Positions 55,461-63,914 of a stretch of DNA of 64,000 nucleotides are shown one piece after another (within the stretch, counting starts at the first letter, position 1; every line of letters begins with the position of its first letter). The notes beneath the pieces were generated by a model that worked only from the letters and a program-made list of their open reading frames with translations, did no database searches and was not told the origin of the DNA. Origin of the DNA: Sphingomonas sp. BT-65 (lineage in GTDB: Bacteria; Pseudomonadota; Alphaproteobacteria; Sphingomonadales; Sphingomonadaceae); NCBI RefSeq assembly GCF_026107375.2, contig NZ_JAPCIA010000001.1:310001-374000 (forward strand), read 5' to 3'. The position numbers were made by a program, and so were the translations under genes.

Positions 55461-55679
55461 TCATTTCGCCGTGTCTTCCTGGTTCTTGGTGACCCCGCCG
55501 GTGCCGCCGACGGCGCCGTCCACGCCTTCCGCCGCGTAGTCGGCTTCGCCTTCACCTTCGGCCTCGACGACATTCTCGATGTCGCGGTTGCCGGCGGTCG
55601 CCTGCTCCAGGTCGCCACGCCGTTCGTGATTGTCCTGCGGCATACTGTCAGGGTGGGGGTCGCGGTTGCGGTCGGTCAT
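55461..55679 (-). CDS. Small acidic hypothetical protein
   Basis: The 72-residue protein starts at ATG 55679 with AAGGAGAA upstream. It is hydrophilic: an Arg/His/Asp/Pro-rich start (TDRNRDPHPDSMPQDN), then an acidic Glu/Ala/Gly-rich part (EAEGEGEADYAAEG) and a Gly/Thr-rich end. It is probably disordered. The good ribosome binding site and lack of a competing gene support it. Function is unknown. It is convergent with gatB. Confidence 0.6.
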   Translation of the reverse strand: MTDRNRDPHPDSMPQDNHERRGDLEQATAGNRDIENVVEAEGEGEADYAAEGVDGAVGGTGGVTKNQEDTAK

Positions 55680-55814
55680 CGCGGATTCTCCTTCATTTTC
55701 CAGACGCTTGGCTGCCTGATCCGCTCCGCGAAATCCTGTCTTGCAAGCGGCTGAAGTCAGGCTAACCATTTCACCTGCACCGATGGGGGTTGATTCGGCG
55801 CAATGGGGGAATGG

Positions 55815-56576
55815 ATGCTCAGGAAAATCACGCTTGGCGTCGCTGCGGCGGCGCTGGTTTGCTCGCCTGCGGTTGCGGGTCCCAAGGATTTCACCGCGCA
55901 AGGCTATGCGCTCCCGGCGGACAAGCCGGTCACCATCGTGCTGATGCGCCCCGACATGCAGGTCGGTGAGCTGCAGGCGGGCGGGATGGTCGAGCCCAAT
56001 GCCGACTGGACCACCGCCGCGCGCGGTCACCTCGCCAAGGCGCTCGAAACCGCGCACAAGTCGCGCGGGATCGAGTTCAAGCTGCTCGACGAGGGGCAGG
56101 AGGCCAACGCCCAGCTGGTCGCCGATTATGAATCGCTCCACCGCGCCGTCGCCGACGCGATCGTCACCTACAAATATTACGGCGCCAAGCTGCCGACCAA
56201 GAAGGACCGGTTCGACTGGACGCTCGGCCCGGGCGCGCAAAAGCTGGGCGAGGCCTCGGGCGCGAACTACGCACTGTTCTTCTTCGGCCGCGACAATTTC
56301 GCGAGCGCGGGGCGCAAGGCGGTGCAGGTCGCGGGTTTCCTCGGCTGCCTGATCGGCGTGTGCGTGATCACCAGCGGCGGGCAGCACGTCTACTACGCCT
56401 CGCTGGTCGAGCTCTCCACCGGCAACGTCGTGTGGTTCAACGTGCTGCGCGGGTCGAAGGGTGACGTGCGCGAGGCCGAGGGCGCGCAGGGCATGGTCGA
56501 CGCGATCATGGCCTCGATGCCGACTCGCCCGGGCGAGGGCGGCGCGCCGGTCGCCACGGCGGCGAAGAAGCGCTGA
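55815..56576 (+). CDS. Hypothetical secreted protein, first gene of M48 operon
   Basis: The 253-residue protein starts at ATG 55815 (GGGGGAATGG before it) with signal peptide MLRKITLGVAAAALVCSPAVAG. The mature part has no family I recognise. It contains a hydrophobic Gly/Cys stretch (VAGFLGCLIGVCVITSGG, about residues 169-186) and a late segment HVYYASLVELSTGNVVWFN that recalls the tail of GNA1162/CsgG-type lipoproteins that build beta-stranded walls. It lies six bases before the M48 gene and is certainly in the same operon. Confidence 0.6.
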   Translation: MLRKITLGVAAAALVCSPAVAGPKDFTAQGYALPADKPVTIVLMRPDMQVGELQAGGMVEPNADWTTAARGHLAKALETAHKSRGIEFKLLDEGQEANAQLVADYESLHRAVADAIVTYKYYGAKLPTKKDRFDWTLGPGAQKLGEASGANYALFFFGRDNFASAGRKAVQVAGFLGCLIGVCVITSGGQHVYYASLVELSTGNVVWFNVLRGSKGDVREAEGAQGMVDAIMASMPTRPGEGGAPVATAAKKR

Positions 56577-56581
56577 GCGCC

Positions 56582-57751
56582 ATGCGCCTGACCGCGATCC
56601 TCGCGGCGTCGCTCCTGGCATCCGCTGCGCCGGCCCTTGCCGCGCAAGCGGATCCGGCTACTGCGCAGGCGGACCCGGCCGCCGTGCAGCACGGGCCGCA
56701 GGACGCCGACGAACGTGGCCTGTGGATGCAGGTCGAGGACGCCGAACGCCGCCTCAAGGGATCGAACTTCGTGATCCGCGATCCCGCGCTCAACGCCTAT
56801 GTCCGCGGCGTGTTCTGCCGCGCGGTGGGCGAGGCGGAGTGTGCGGGGGTGCGCATCTACATCACCCGCACGCCGTTCTTCAACGCGAACATGGCGCCCA
56901 ACGGGATGATGCAGATCTGGTCGGGCCTGTTCCTGCGCGCGCGCGACGAGGCGCAGCTCGCGGCGGTGCTCGCGCACGAATACACCCACTATCGCAACCG
57001 CCACTCGCTGCGCCTGTTCCGCAACATCAAGGACAAGACCAACGCGATCGCCTGGCTCAGCTTCGTGCCCTTCGGGGCGATCGCGCAGCTCGGCCTGATC
57101 GGATCGGTGTTCGGCTTCTCGCGCGAGATGGAGCGCGAGGCGGATACGGGGTCGGTCAAGGCGCTCGCCGCCAGCGGCTACGACCCTGCCGCGGCGTCGC
57201 AGATCTGGGGGCAGATGCTTGCCGAGTTCGACGCCACTGCGGCCGAGCGCAAGCGCAAGCGGCGCAAGGAAGGCGGCATGTTCGCCACGCACCCGCCCAG
57301 CATCGAGCGAATGCAGGAGTTGAAGGCGCAGGCCGCGGCTCTGCCGGCGGGCGGTGAACGGCGCGCCGGCCGCGCCGAGTATCGCGCCGCGCTCGCGCCG
57401 TTCTGGGCGGACTTCATCGACGACCAGATCAAGCTCAACGATTTCGGCGCGACCGAGCTGCTGCTCGGCCAGCTCGCCAGCGAGGGCTGGACCGGCGAGC
57501 TGCTGTTCGCGCGCGGCGAGCTCTACCGCTCGCGCGGCGCCGCGGGCGATTTCGAGAAGGCGGCGGGCTTCTATCGCGACGCCATCGCTGCGGGCGCGGT
57601 GCCGCCCGAGGCGCATCGCGGGCTCGGCATGGCGTTGCTCCGTGCGGGCGCGGCGAGCGAGGGGCAGGCGGCGCTCCAGGAATATCTGCGGCTGCGGCCC
57701 GATGCGCGGGACAAGGCGATGATCGCAACATTGGCAGGGGGACAATCGTGA
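56582..57751 (+). CDS. M48-family metallopeptidase with TPR-like C-terminus
   Basis: The 389-residue protein has a signal peptide (1-21) and an M48 zinc site HEYTH (His132, Glu133, His136), with the third ligand in MEREADTGSVKAL. Helical repeats follow (about 270-385, FARGELYRSRGAAGDFEKAAGFYRDAI, in pieces). It looks like BepA/LoiP-type periplasmic proteases that check outer-membrane protein assembly. It is flanked by two secreted proteins, with GTGA overlap downstream. The envelope function fits; the exact client is unknown. Confidence 0.85.
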   Translation: MRLTAILAASLLASAAPALAAQADPATAQADPAAVQHGPQDADERGLWMQVEDAERRLKGSNFVIRDPALNAYVRGVFCRAVGEAECAGVRIYITRTPFFNANMAPNGMMQIWSGLFLRARDEAQLAAVLAHEYTHYRNRHSLRLFRNIKDKTNAIAWLSFVPFGAIAQLGLIGSVFGFSREMEREADTGSVKALAASGYDPAAASQIWGQMLAEFDATAAERKRKRRKEGGMFATHPPSIERMQELKAQAAALPAGGERRAGRAEYRAALAPFWADFIDDQIKLNDFGATELLLGQLASEGWTGELLFARGELYRSRGAAGDFEKAAGFYRDAIAAGAVPPEAHRGLGMALLRAGAASEGQAALQEYLRLRPDARDKAMIATLAGGQS

Positions 57752-58365
57752 AACTTGGCGTGAAACATGGCGCGAAACGCGCAACGCTCATCCTTGGGGC
57801 GGCCGCGCTGCTCACCGCGGCGCCGGCGATGGCGGGCTTCAAGCTGATGCAGAAGGGCCAGCCGCAGCTGCTGCGCAAATCCTCGCTCACCGTGACGCCG
57901 ACGATCCCGTGGAACCGCCTCGGTGCGCGGCTCGGCCGCAATGCCGAGGCGTGGACGCTCGACGGCCATTCGCTCAACGACCTGATCTTCTACACCGCGA
58001 TCCCCGCCGGCAAGACGCTGTTCCGCGAGGTCGACAAGAAGAACAAGCCGCTGCCCAAGTTCGATTCGAAGATGCTCGCGCCCGACATCGCGGCGCTGTT
58101 CGAATCGAGCTACCGCATCGCCGGCTCGACCTCGCTGTTCTCGATCGACTCGATCGAGCCGGCGACCTTCGCTGGCAAGCCGGGCTTCCGTTTCGCCTAC
58201 AGCTTCACCGTCCAGAACGAGGAAGTCCGCCGCGCGGGTGAAGCGACCGGCGCGGTGATCAACGGCCAGCTCTACATGATCACCTTCGAGGCGCCGAAGA
58301 TCCATTATTTCGACCGCAACGTCGAAGACTATCGCGCGCTGGTCGCGACCGCCAAGGTCGGCTGA
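57748..58365 (+). CDS. Hypothetical secreted protein, third gene of M48 operon
   Basis: The 205-residue protein starts at GTG 57748, overlapping the M48 stop (GTGA). It has a signal peptide (about residues 10-30, cleavage near AMAG). The mature part carries SLNDLIFYTAIPAGKTLFRE and an AYSFTVQNEEVRRAGEA segment and looks like a compact beta-rich domain. I know no family name for it. It probably works with the protease. Confidence 0.6.
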   Translation: MKLGVKHGAKRATLILGAAALLTAAPAMAGFKLMQKGQPQLLRKSSLTVTPTIPWNRLGARLGRNAEAWTLDGHSLNDLIFYTAIPAGKTLFREVDKKNKPLPKFDSKMLAPDIAALFESSYRIAGSTSLFSIDSIEPATFAGKPGFRFAYSFTVQNEEVRRAGEATGAVINGQLYMITFEAPKIHYFDRNVEDYRALVATAKVG

Positions 58366-58368
58366 CGC

Positions 58369-58569
58369 TCACGCCACCGGCTGCACCGGCGTCGCGGGCG
58401 GGTCGCCGTCCGGTTGCGGGGCCGGCACATCGATATCGGGCGCGGGTGGGTGGATCTCGGGCCCGCCCGGAGTCGGCTGCCCGGGAAGCGGGGCAGGGGG
58501 CGCCTCGGGCGGCGGGATGCTCGGCTTGGCCGGTTCGGGCTGGCCGGGGATCGGGGGTTCGACGGGCAA
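58369..58569 (-). CDS. Small proline-rich protein, TTG start
   Basis: The frame of 66 codons opens at TTG 58569 with a textbook AAGGAG seven bases upstream. The product is about one-third proline with PP and PxP runs (PPIPGQPEPAKPSIPPP). It has no signal or membrane part. It lies between the M48 operon and tRNA-Leu on the opposite strand. The strong ribosome binding site argues for a real gene, the low complexity argues for caution. Confidence 0.5.
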   Translation of the reverse strand: MPVEPPIPGQPEPAKPSIPPPEAPPAPLPGQPTPGGPEIHPPAPDIDVPAPQPDGDPPATPVQPVA

Positions 58570-58680
58570 ATCGGGTCTCCTTTTGCTGCCTCAACGCGCC
58601 GCCCGGGCGCCCGGTTGCTTCGCGCTTGCCCCCGCCCCATGCCTTGCTATAGAGCCCGCCGACCTGCGGTGTCCCTGAAT

Positions 58681-58765
58681 GCGGGCGTGGCGGAACTGGT
58701 AGACGCGCTGGATTTAGGTTCCAGTATCGCAAGATGTGGGGGTTCGAGTCCCTTCGCCCGCACCA
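58681..58765 (+). tRNA. tRNA-Leu (anticodon UAG)
   Basis: The 85-base molecule has acceptor GCGGGCG/CGCCCGC, anticodon stem CTGGA/TTCCAG-type with loop TTTAGGT (anticodon TAG), a long variable arm (TATCGCAAGATGT region) and encoded CCA, as expected of a class II leucine tRNA. Confidence 0.95.
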
Positions 58766-58835
58766 GTCCGCCGCCCGGCGCTCGGGCGGACGCCGCAAAA
58801 CCGATTCCACTTCCAGAGCAGGAAGCCTGATTGAA

Positions 58836-60473
58836 ATGCAGACTGTCGAGACGTTGAACGAGGGCCTGAAGCGCGCCTACACCCTGAAGATCACCGCGAA
58901 GGACATCGACTCGCGCGTCGATGCCGAGGTGAAGCGCGTGGCGCCCCAGATCCGCATGCCCGGCTTCCGCCCCGGCAAGGTCCCCACCAACCTCGTCCGC
59001 AAGATGCATGGCGAGGCGCTGACCCAGGACGCGCTCAACACCACGATCCAGGAAGGTGTGCAGAAGCTGATCGCCGACCACAAGCTGCGCCCCGCGATGC
59101 AGCCCTCGGTCAGCCTCGAAGGCGACTTCGCCCCGGGCAAGGACGCCGAGGTCAAGGTCGAGCTCGAAGTGCTGCCCGACGTGCCCGCGCCCTCGATCGA
59201 GGGCCTCAAGCTCGAGCGCTTGCTCGTCCCCGTCGACGAGAGCGCGATCGACGCGCAGCTCCAGCAGATCGCCGGCCAGCAGAAGGCGTGGGAAGACGCC
59301 AAGCCCAGCTACAAGGCCAAGCAGGGTGACCAGGTCACGATGGACTTCCTCGGCAAGGTCGACGGCGTCGCGTTCGAGGGCGGCACCGGCGAGGCGATGG
59401 CGGTCGAGATCGGCTCGGGCCGCCTGATCCCGGGCTTCGAGGACCAGATCGTCGGCGTCAAGGCGGGCGACGAGAAGCAGATCGAGGTGACCTTCCCCGC
59501 GGACTATGGCGTCGACACGCTCGCCGGCAAGCCCGCGACCTTCGACCTCAAGATCACCGCGGTGAAAACCGCCGGCGAGACCAAGGTCGACGAGGATTTC
59601 GCGAAGAATCTCGGCCTCGAGAGTCTCGACCAGCTGCGCACCATCCTCAAGAGCCAGCTCGAGAGCGAGACCGGCGGTCTGACGCGCACCTATATGAAGC
59701 GTAAGCTGCTCGACCAGCTCGCCGCGGGCCACGATTTCCCGGTCCCGCCGTCGATGGTCGAGGCCGAGTTCAACCAGATCTGGGCACAGCTCGAGCATGA
59801 GGCGAGCCACGAGGAAGACCCCGAGGCCGCGCGCAAGGAGCTGGAGAGCGAGAAGGACGATTACCACGCGATCGCCGAGCGCCGCGTGCGCCTCGGCCTG
59901 CTTCTCTCGGAGATCGGCCAGGCGAACGGCATCGAGGTGAGCCAGGCCGAGATGAACCGCCTGATCGCTCAGGCCGCGCAGCAGTATCGCCCCGAGGACC
60001 AGCAGCGCTTCGTCCAGTATATCCAGCAGGAGCCGATGGCGGCCGCCCAGCTGCGCGCGCCGCTCTATGAGGACAAGGTCGTCGACTTCCTGTTCGAGAA
60101 GGCCGAGGTCACCGAGCGCGAAGTGACCCGCGAGGAGCTGGAAGCCGCGATCGAGAGCGAGGAGGGCGCCGTCCCCCACGTCCACGGCCCGGGCTGCGGT
60201 CACGACCACGACCATGACCACGACCACAAGCCGGCGAAAAAGGCCAAGGCCAAGAAGGCCGACGAGGCTCCCGCCGCTGAAGCCGCCGAAGAAGTGAAGC
60301 CGGCCAAGAAGGCGGCCGCCAAGAAGGAAGCCAAGGCTGAGGAGGCTCCGGCCGCCGAGAAGGCCGAGGCCCCCGCCAAGAAGGCCCCGGCCAAGAAGGC
60401 CGCTGCCAAGGCCGACGACGCGGCTGCGGAAGCGCCCAAGAAGAAGGCCCCGGCCAAGAAGAAGGCGGACTGA
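58836..60473 (+). CDS. tig: Trigger factor with His/Cys cluster and Lys/Ala-rich tail
   Basis: Trigger factor is the ribosome-bound chaperone and prolyl isomerase. The 545-residue protein starts at ATG 58836. It has the ribosome-binding GFRPGKVP (about residues 43-50), an FKBP-type PPIase domain (about 150-235; GDQVTMDFLGKVDG) and the helical C-domain to about 440. An extra tail follows: HVHGPGCGHDHDHDHDHK (about 449-466), then about 80 residues of Lys/Ala/Pro/Glu repeats (KKAPAKKAAAK type) like histone H1. The tail could bind metals and RNA or ribosomes. The normal E. coli length is 432. The tail is an addition, not a fusion to a known enzyme. Confidence 0.95.
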   Translation: MQTVETLNEGLKRAYTLKITAKDIDSRVDAEVKRVAPQIRMPGFRPGKVPTNLVRKMHGEALTQDALNTTIQEGVQKLIADHKLRPAMQPSVSLEGDFAPGKDAEVKVELEVLPDVPAPSIEGLKLERLLVPVDESAIDAQLQQIAGQQKAWEDAKPSYKAKQGDQVTMDFLGKVDGVAFEGGTGEAMAVEIGSGRLIPGFEDQIVGVKAGDEKQIEVTFPADYGVDTLAGKPATFDLKITAVKTAGETKVDEDFAKNLGLESLDQLRTILKSQLESETGGLTRTYMKRKLLDQLAAGHDFPVPPSMVEAEFNQIWAQLEHEASHEEDPEAARKELESEKDDYHAIAERRVRLGLLLSEIGQANGIEVSQAEMNRLIAQAAQQYRPEDQQRFVQYIQQEPMAAAQLRAPLYEDKVVDFLFEKAEVTEREVTREELEAAIESEEGAVPHVHGPGCGHDHDHDHDHKPAKKAKAKKADEAPAAEAAEEVKPAKKAAAKKEAKAEEAPAAEKAEAPAKKAPAKKAAAKADDAAAEAPKKKAPAKKKAD

Positions 60474-60481
60474 TCCCAATT

Positions 60482-60625
60482 CCCTCTCCCATTGGGAGAG
60501 GGAGGGAGCCGCGAAGCGGCGGACGGGTAAGGGCAGGGGTGGTTGCGAAACCGCGCACCCTCATCCAAGCTACGCTAAGCGCCTGCGGCGCCAAGCTGCG
60601 CTATCCTTCTCCCACCGGGAGAAGG
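60482..60625. repeat. Composite dispersed repeat between tig and GT2 gene
   Basis: The element starts with CCCTCTCCC-ATT-GGGAGAGGG (60482-60502) and ends with CCTTCTCCC-ACC-GGGAGAAGG (60605-60625). Between them lie GCCGCGAAGCGGC (hairpin) and CACCCTCATCC. Such units occur many times in sphingomonad genomes. It has no coding capacity and may end or stabilise transcripts. Confidence 0.6.
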
Positions 60626-60637
60626 TAGGGGGAAAGA

Positions 60638-61567
60638 ATGGCGACCGAACCGCGCATTGCAGTGATCCTGCCCTGCTACAATGAGGAGGCCGCGATCGGG
60701 CAGACCGTCGCGGCCTTTCGCGCGTCGCTTCCCGGTGCCGCGATCCACGTCTACGACAACAACAGCAGCGACCGCACCGCCGATGTCGCGCGTGAAGCCG
60801 GCGCGATCGTCCGCGGCGAGCGGATGCAGGGCAAGGGTAATGTCGTGCGCCGCATGTTCGCCGATGTCGATGCCGACATCTACGTCATGGCCGATGGCGA
60901 CGCGACCTATGACGCCGCCGCCGCGCCCGCGATGATCGCGAAGGTGCTGGACGAGGGCCTCGACATGGTCGTCGGCACGCGCATGCACGAGGCGGCGGAC
61001 GCCTATCGCCGCGGCCATGTGCTCGGCAACCGCGCGATGACCGGGCTGCTCGCGCGCCTGTTCGGGCGCAGCTTCACCGATATCTTCTCGGGCTATCGCG
61101 TCTTCTCGCGCCGTTTCGTCAAGAGCTTCCCGGTGCTCTCCGCCGGGTTCGAGATCGAGACCGAGATCAGCGTCCACGCGCTCGAGCTCAAGATGCCGGT
61201 GGGGGAGGTGGAGACCCGCTATCTCGCCCGGCCCGATGGCTCGGCATCGAAGCTCTCGACCTACAGCGACGGCTTCCGTATCGCGCGCACGATCCTCACC
61301 CTCTACCGGATCGAGAAGCCGATGCTGTTCTTCGGCTGGATTGGCGCGCTGCTCGCGCTCATCGCGCTCATTCTCGCGGTGCCGCTGGTGATCACCTATG
61401 CGCAGACCGGCCTGGTGCCGCGCTTCCCGACTGCGATTCTCGCCACCGGCCTCGTAATCCTCTCGGCGCTCAGCCTGTTCGCCGGGCTGATCCTCGACAC
61501 GGTGGTGCGCGGCCGGCGCGAGATGCGCCGGCTCGCCTATCTCGCCCAGCCGGGGCCGCTGCGCTGA
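60638..61567 (+). CDS. Family 2 glycosyltransferase (DPM1-like) with C-terminal membrane helices
   Basis: The 309-residue protein is a GT-A fold enzyme: ILPCYNEEAAIGQTV, YDNNSSDRT, MADGDATYD with the DxD motif, and FSGYRVFSRRFVKSFP. Two membrane helices follow at about 230-252 and 268-288. This layout belongs to polyisoprenyl-phosphate sugar transferases. It should load a sugar on undecaprenyl phosphate for export. The 3' end overlaps the convergent membrane protein by 31 bases. Confidence 0.9.
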   Translation: MATEPRIAVILPCYNEEAAIGQTVAAFRASLPGAAIHVYDNNSSDRTADVAREAGAIVRGERMQGKGNVVRRMFADVDADIYVMADGDATYDAAAAPAMIAKVLDEGLDMVVGTRMHEAADAYRRGHVLGNRAMTGLLARLFGRSFTDIFSGYRVFSRRFVKSFPVLSAGFEIETEISVHALELKMPVGEVETRYLARPDGSASKLSTYSDGFRIARTILTLYRIEKPMLFFGWIGALLALIALILAVPLVITYAQTGLVPRFPTAILATGLVILSALSLFAGLILDTVVRGRREMRRLAYLAQPGPLR

Positions 61568-62952
61568 GCGAGGCTGGGCTCAGTCAACGCCATCACGAAC
61601 AACGCAAAGCCCGCCGCCATCGGCCAAGCGAGAATGCGGTCCATGAACCAGGCGTGCTGGGCGGTGTGCTGCCAGAACACCACCATCCATAGCGGGATGA
61701 CGATCGCCGAACCGGCCATCGCCACTGCGCGAAACCGCGCCGCCGGGCACGCCGTGGCGCGCAGCCGGCCATAGCCCCACCCGCCCAGCGCGAGCGCGAG
61801 CAGCAATGCGCCGAGCGCGAGCCAGTGCATCCCGGGCGCCATCGCTTCGACCCCGGCCCAGACGCGGCCGAAGAACTCGGGCCAGCCCGCGGTGCCGTCG
61901 GGATTGTCCGCGTGGCTCATCCCGGTGCGGAACAGGAGCTGTCCTCCCGCTCCGGCGAGCGGGCCGGGTCCAAAGGTCGTCACGATCAGCACCAGCTTGG
62001 CCGCGGCCATCGTGACCGCTCCCACGACGAAGGCGAGCGCGCACTCGCCGGTCGTGGCAATGATCCGCCGGTCGCCCGCGAGCGTCAGCGGCACGCAGCC
62101 GATCGTCACTGCGAGACCCAGCGGCAATCCGCCGGTGATGAACTCGAACGCCATTGTCAGCGCGCCGAACACCGCGCAGCCGATCAGCGCGGTCGCGGGG
62201 GCGAGCGGGCGGCTCGCCGATGCCCGGCACAGGAATAGCAGGAACAGCAGCAGCACCAGATCGGCGGGGCCGTGACCGAGCGACTGACCGAAGGATTCGA
62301 GCCCGAACCATCGCGCGAACGTGGCGAACACCACCAGCCACACGGCGTTCGTCCCGGGCCGACGGCCTTGTGCCAGCCCGAGCGCGGCGAAGGCGAACCC
62401 GGCCAGCAGCGCAAGCGAGAGCGCGAGCTTGTAGAAACCGCGCAGGCCCTCGACCCCGAATGCGGGGAGCAGGAGGCGCGTGACGCTCGTATGGGCATGG
62501 AGATAGTTGTGATAGAAACGCGGCACGTCGCGCGCTCGATCGTCGGCGAGCGCCTTTAGCGCGCCGCACAGATTAGCGGTGCCGATCGGTGCCGACAGAG
62601 GCGTGACCGCCAGCTGCGCGGCCGGCGCGCGGTTGTCGATCGCCTGATATAGGATCAGGCAATCGAGGAACTGGTGCGCACCGATCTCGACGTCGCCCAG
62701 CCGCCATCCGGTCTGCAGCTCGAGCGTACCGGCGCCAAAGCTCGCCTGGATCGCGCGCTTGCCGGCATCGCGGTCGCTGCGCAGGCTGGCATTGGCCAGC
62801 GCGAAGAGCACCAGGAAGACGGCAAGCCCCGTTGCCACGGCGACCGCCGCCGCGCGCAGGAGCGCGAGCCTGGGCTGCGCGGATGCGCGCGCCATAACCG
62901 GCGTCGCTTCCACGGTCTCGTGAATCGTGTCGATACGGCTGCGGTCAAACAT
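61537..62952 (-). CDS. Hypothetical polytopic membrane protein
   Basis: The protein has about ten to eleven membrane helices and one extracytoplasmic loop at about residues 50-140 (numbered from ATG 62952, 471 residues). The layout resembles membrane glycosyltransferases of the GT-C type, and its neighbour is a polyprenyl-sugar synthase, but no motif proves that. The first loop contains GTANLCGALKALADD. An alternative ATG at 63000 has no better support. The overlap with the GT2 gene is convergent. Confidence 0.6.
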   Translation of the reverse strand: MFDRSRIDTIHETVEATPVMARASAQPRLALLRAAAVAVATGLAVFLVLFALANASLRSDRDAGKRAIQASFGAGTLELQTGWRLGDVEIGAHQFLDCLILYQAIDNRAPAAQLAVTPLSAPIGTANLCGALKALADDRARDVPRFYHNYLHAHTSVTRLLLPAFGVEGLRGFYKLALSLALLAGFAFAALGLAQGRRPGTNAVWLVVFATFARWFGLESFGQSLGHGPADLVLLLFLLFLCRASASRPLAPATALIGCAVFGALTMAFEFITGGLPLGLAVTIGCVPLTLAGDRRIIATTGECALAFVVGAVTMAAAKLVLIVTTFGPGPLAGAGGQLLFRTGMSHADNPDGTAGWPEFFGRVWAGVEAMAPGMHWLALGALLLALALGGWGYGRLRATACPAARFRAVAMAGSAIVIPLWMVVFWQHTAQHAWFMDRILAWPMAAGFALFVMALTEPSLAQRSGPGWAR

Positions 62953-63029
62953 GCCGCTTCTTGGCGCAAAACCTCCTTCGCGGTGGTTAAGGGCGCGCAT
63001 CCGCTCTGCGCGCCCGTGTCACGCCCGCC

Positions 63030-63875
63030 CTAGAAACGGTAAGCCAGGAACAGTCCGCCCTGCCACTGGTCGGGCGAGCCGCGCTCGGTGACCAGCGGTG
63101 CGTCGGCGGCGTCGCCGAGCAGGCGCGAATAGCCGCCCACCGCGGTCAGCATCCAGCGCGAGCCCAGCTGGTAGTTGAGGCTGAGCCCCGCGCCCACATC
63201 CTTGATCCCGCTCCCGGCGTCGAACACCGGGAGCCCGCTGGCGACGGACTGCGCCGGGGTGACGCTGAAATAGGTGCTCATATAGTCGCCGTCGGCCCAG
63301 CTCGCGCTGGCGCTGGCCGATGCGCTGAGCCGATCGGCCAGGTCGAAGCGGATCCCTGCCTCGCCTTCGCCGACCAGGCCATCATGGCCGCCCGCCACGT
63401 CCTTGACCAGCGAGGCGCGGAAGAAGGCCTGGCGGTACTCAACCGCCAGCGCGCCGCCGAGCTCGATCGCGAGGTCGACATCGCCGAGGCCGCGAAGGTC
63501 GCTGTTGCGATCCTCGGGCCGGTCGCGGCGATAGCGCGCGATCGGCCCCGCCTTGATCTGCAGGTCGTCGGACGGCTTCAGGCGCAGGATATTGATCCCG
63601 ATCTCGGGTCCGCGGACATAGGCGAGATCGCGATAGGCGACTGAGATGAACGGGAAGGGCCGGACCTCGTGATCGTTCGATCCCTCATAGTCGTGGACGT
63701 ACATCGCACCGGCGCCGATCATGACCTGCCAGTCGTCGCCCCCTTCCTCTTCGCGCTCCTGCGCGTGCGTCCGCGACATGGGCAAAGCGGCGAGGGGAAT
63801 GGCGAGGATCAGCAGGGCGTGGCGCCAGGCGGGGAGGGAGCCGGCAAGGGTGAGGGACACGCGAAACAGGGGCAT
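63030..63875 (-). CDS. MipA/OmpV-family outer-membrane protein
   Basis: The 281-residue protein starts at ATG 63875 with GGAG eight bases upstream. It has a signal peptide (hydrophobic 20-35, cleavage near THA-QE), then the MipA/OmpV beta-barrel pattern with alternating strands and GxxG turns (VMIGAGAMYVHDYEGSNDHEVRPFPFISV, in pieces), ending in the terminal aromatic motif LFLAYRF. MipA-type proteins are scaffolds in murein synthesis or outer-membrane channels. The gene stands alone. Confidence 0.9.
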   Translation of the reverse strand: MPLFRVSLTLAGSLPAWRHALLILAIPLAALPMSRTHAQEREEEGGDDWQVMIGAGAMYVHDYEGSNDHEVRPFPFISVAYRDLAYVRGPEIGINILRLKPSDDLQIKAGPIARYRRDRPEDRNSDLRGLGDVDLAIELGGALAVEYRQAFFRASLVKDVAGGHDGLVGEGEAGIRFDLADRLSASASASASWADGDYMSTYFSVTPAQSVASGLPVFDAGSGIKDVGAGLSLNYQLGSRWMLTAVGGYSRLLGDAADAPLVTERGSPDQWQGGLFLAYRF

Positions 63876-63914
63876 GGGCAGCACTCCAGGGGGGTGACGG
63901 GCTTATAGGTCTGC

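Noticed and set aside
58647..60479. 610-codon minus-strand frame opposite tig, Leu/Gly-rich
   Set aside because: The Leu/Gly repeats are the complement of the Lys/Ala tail of trigger factor, not a real membrane protein.
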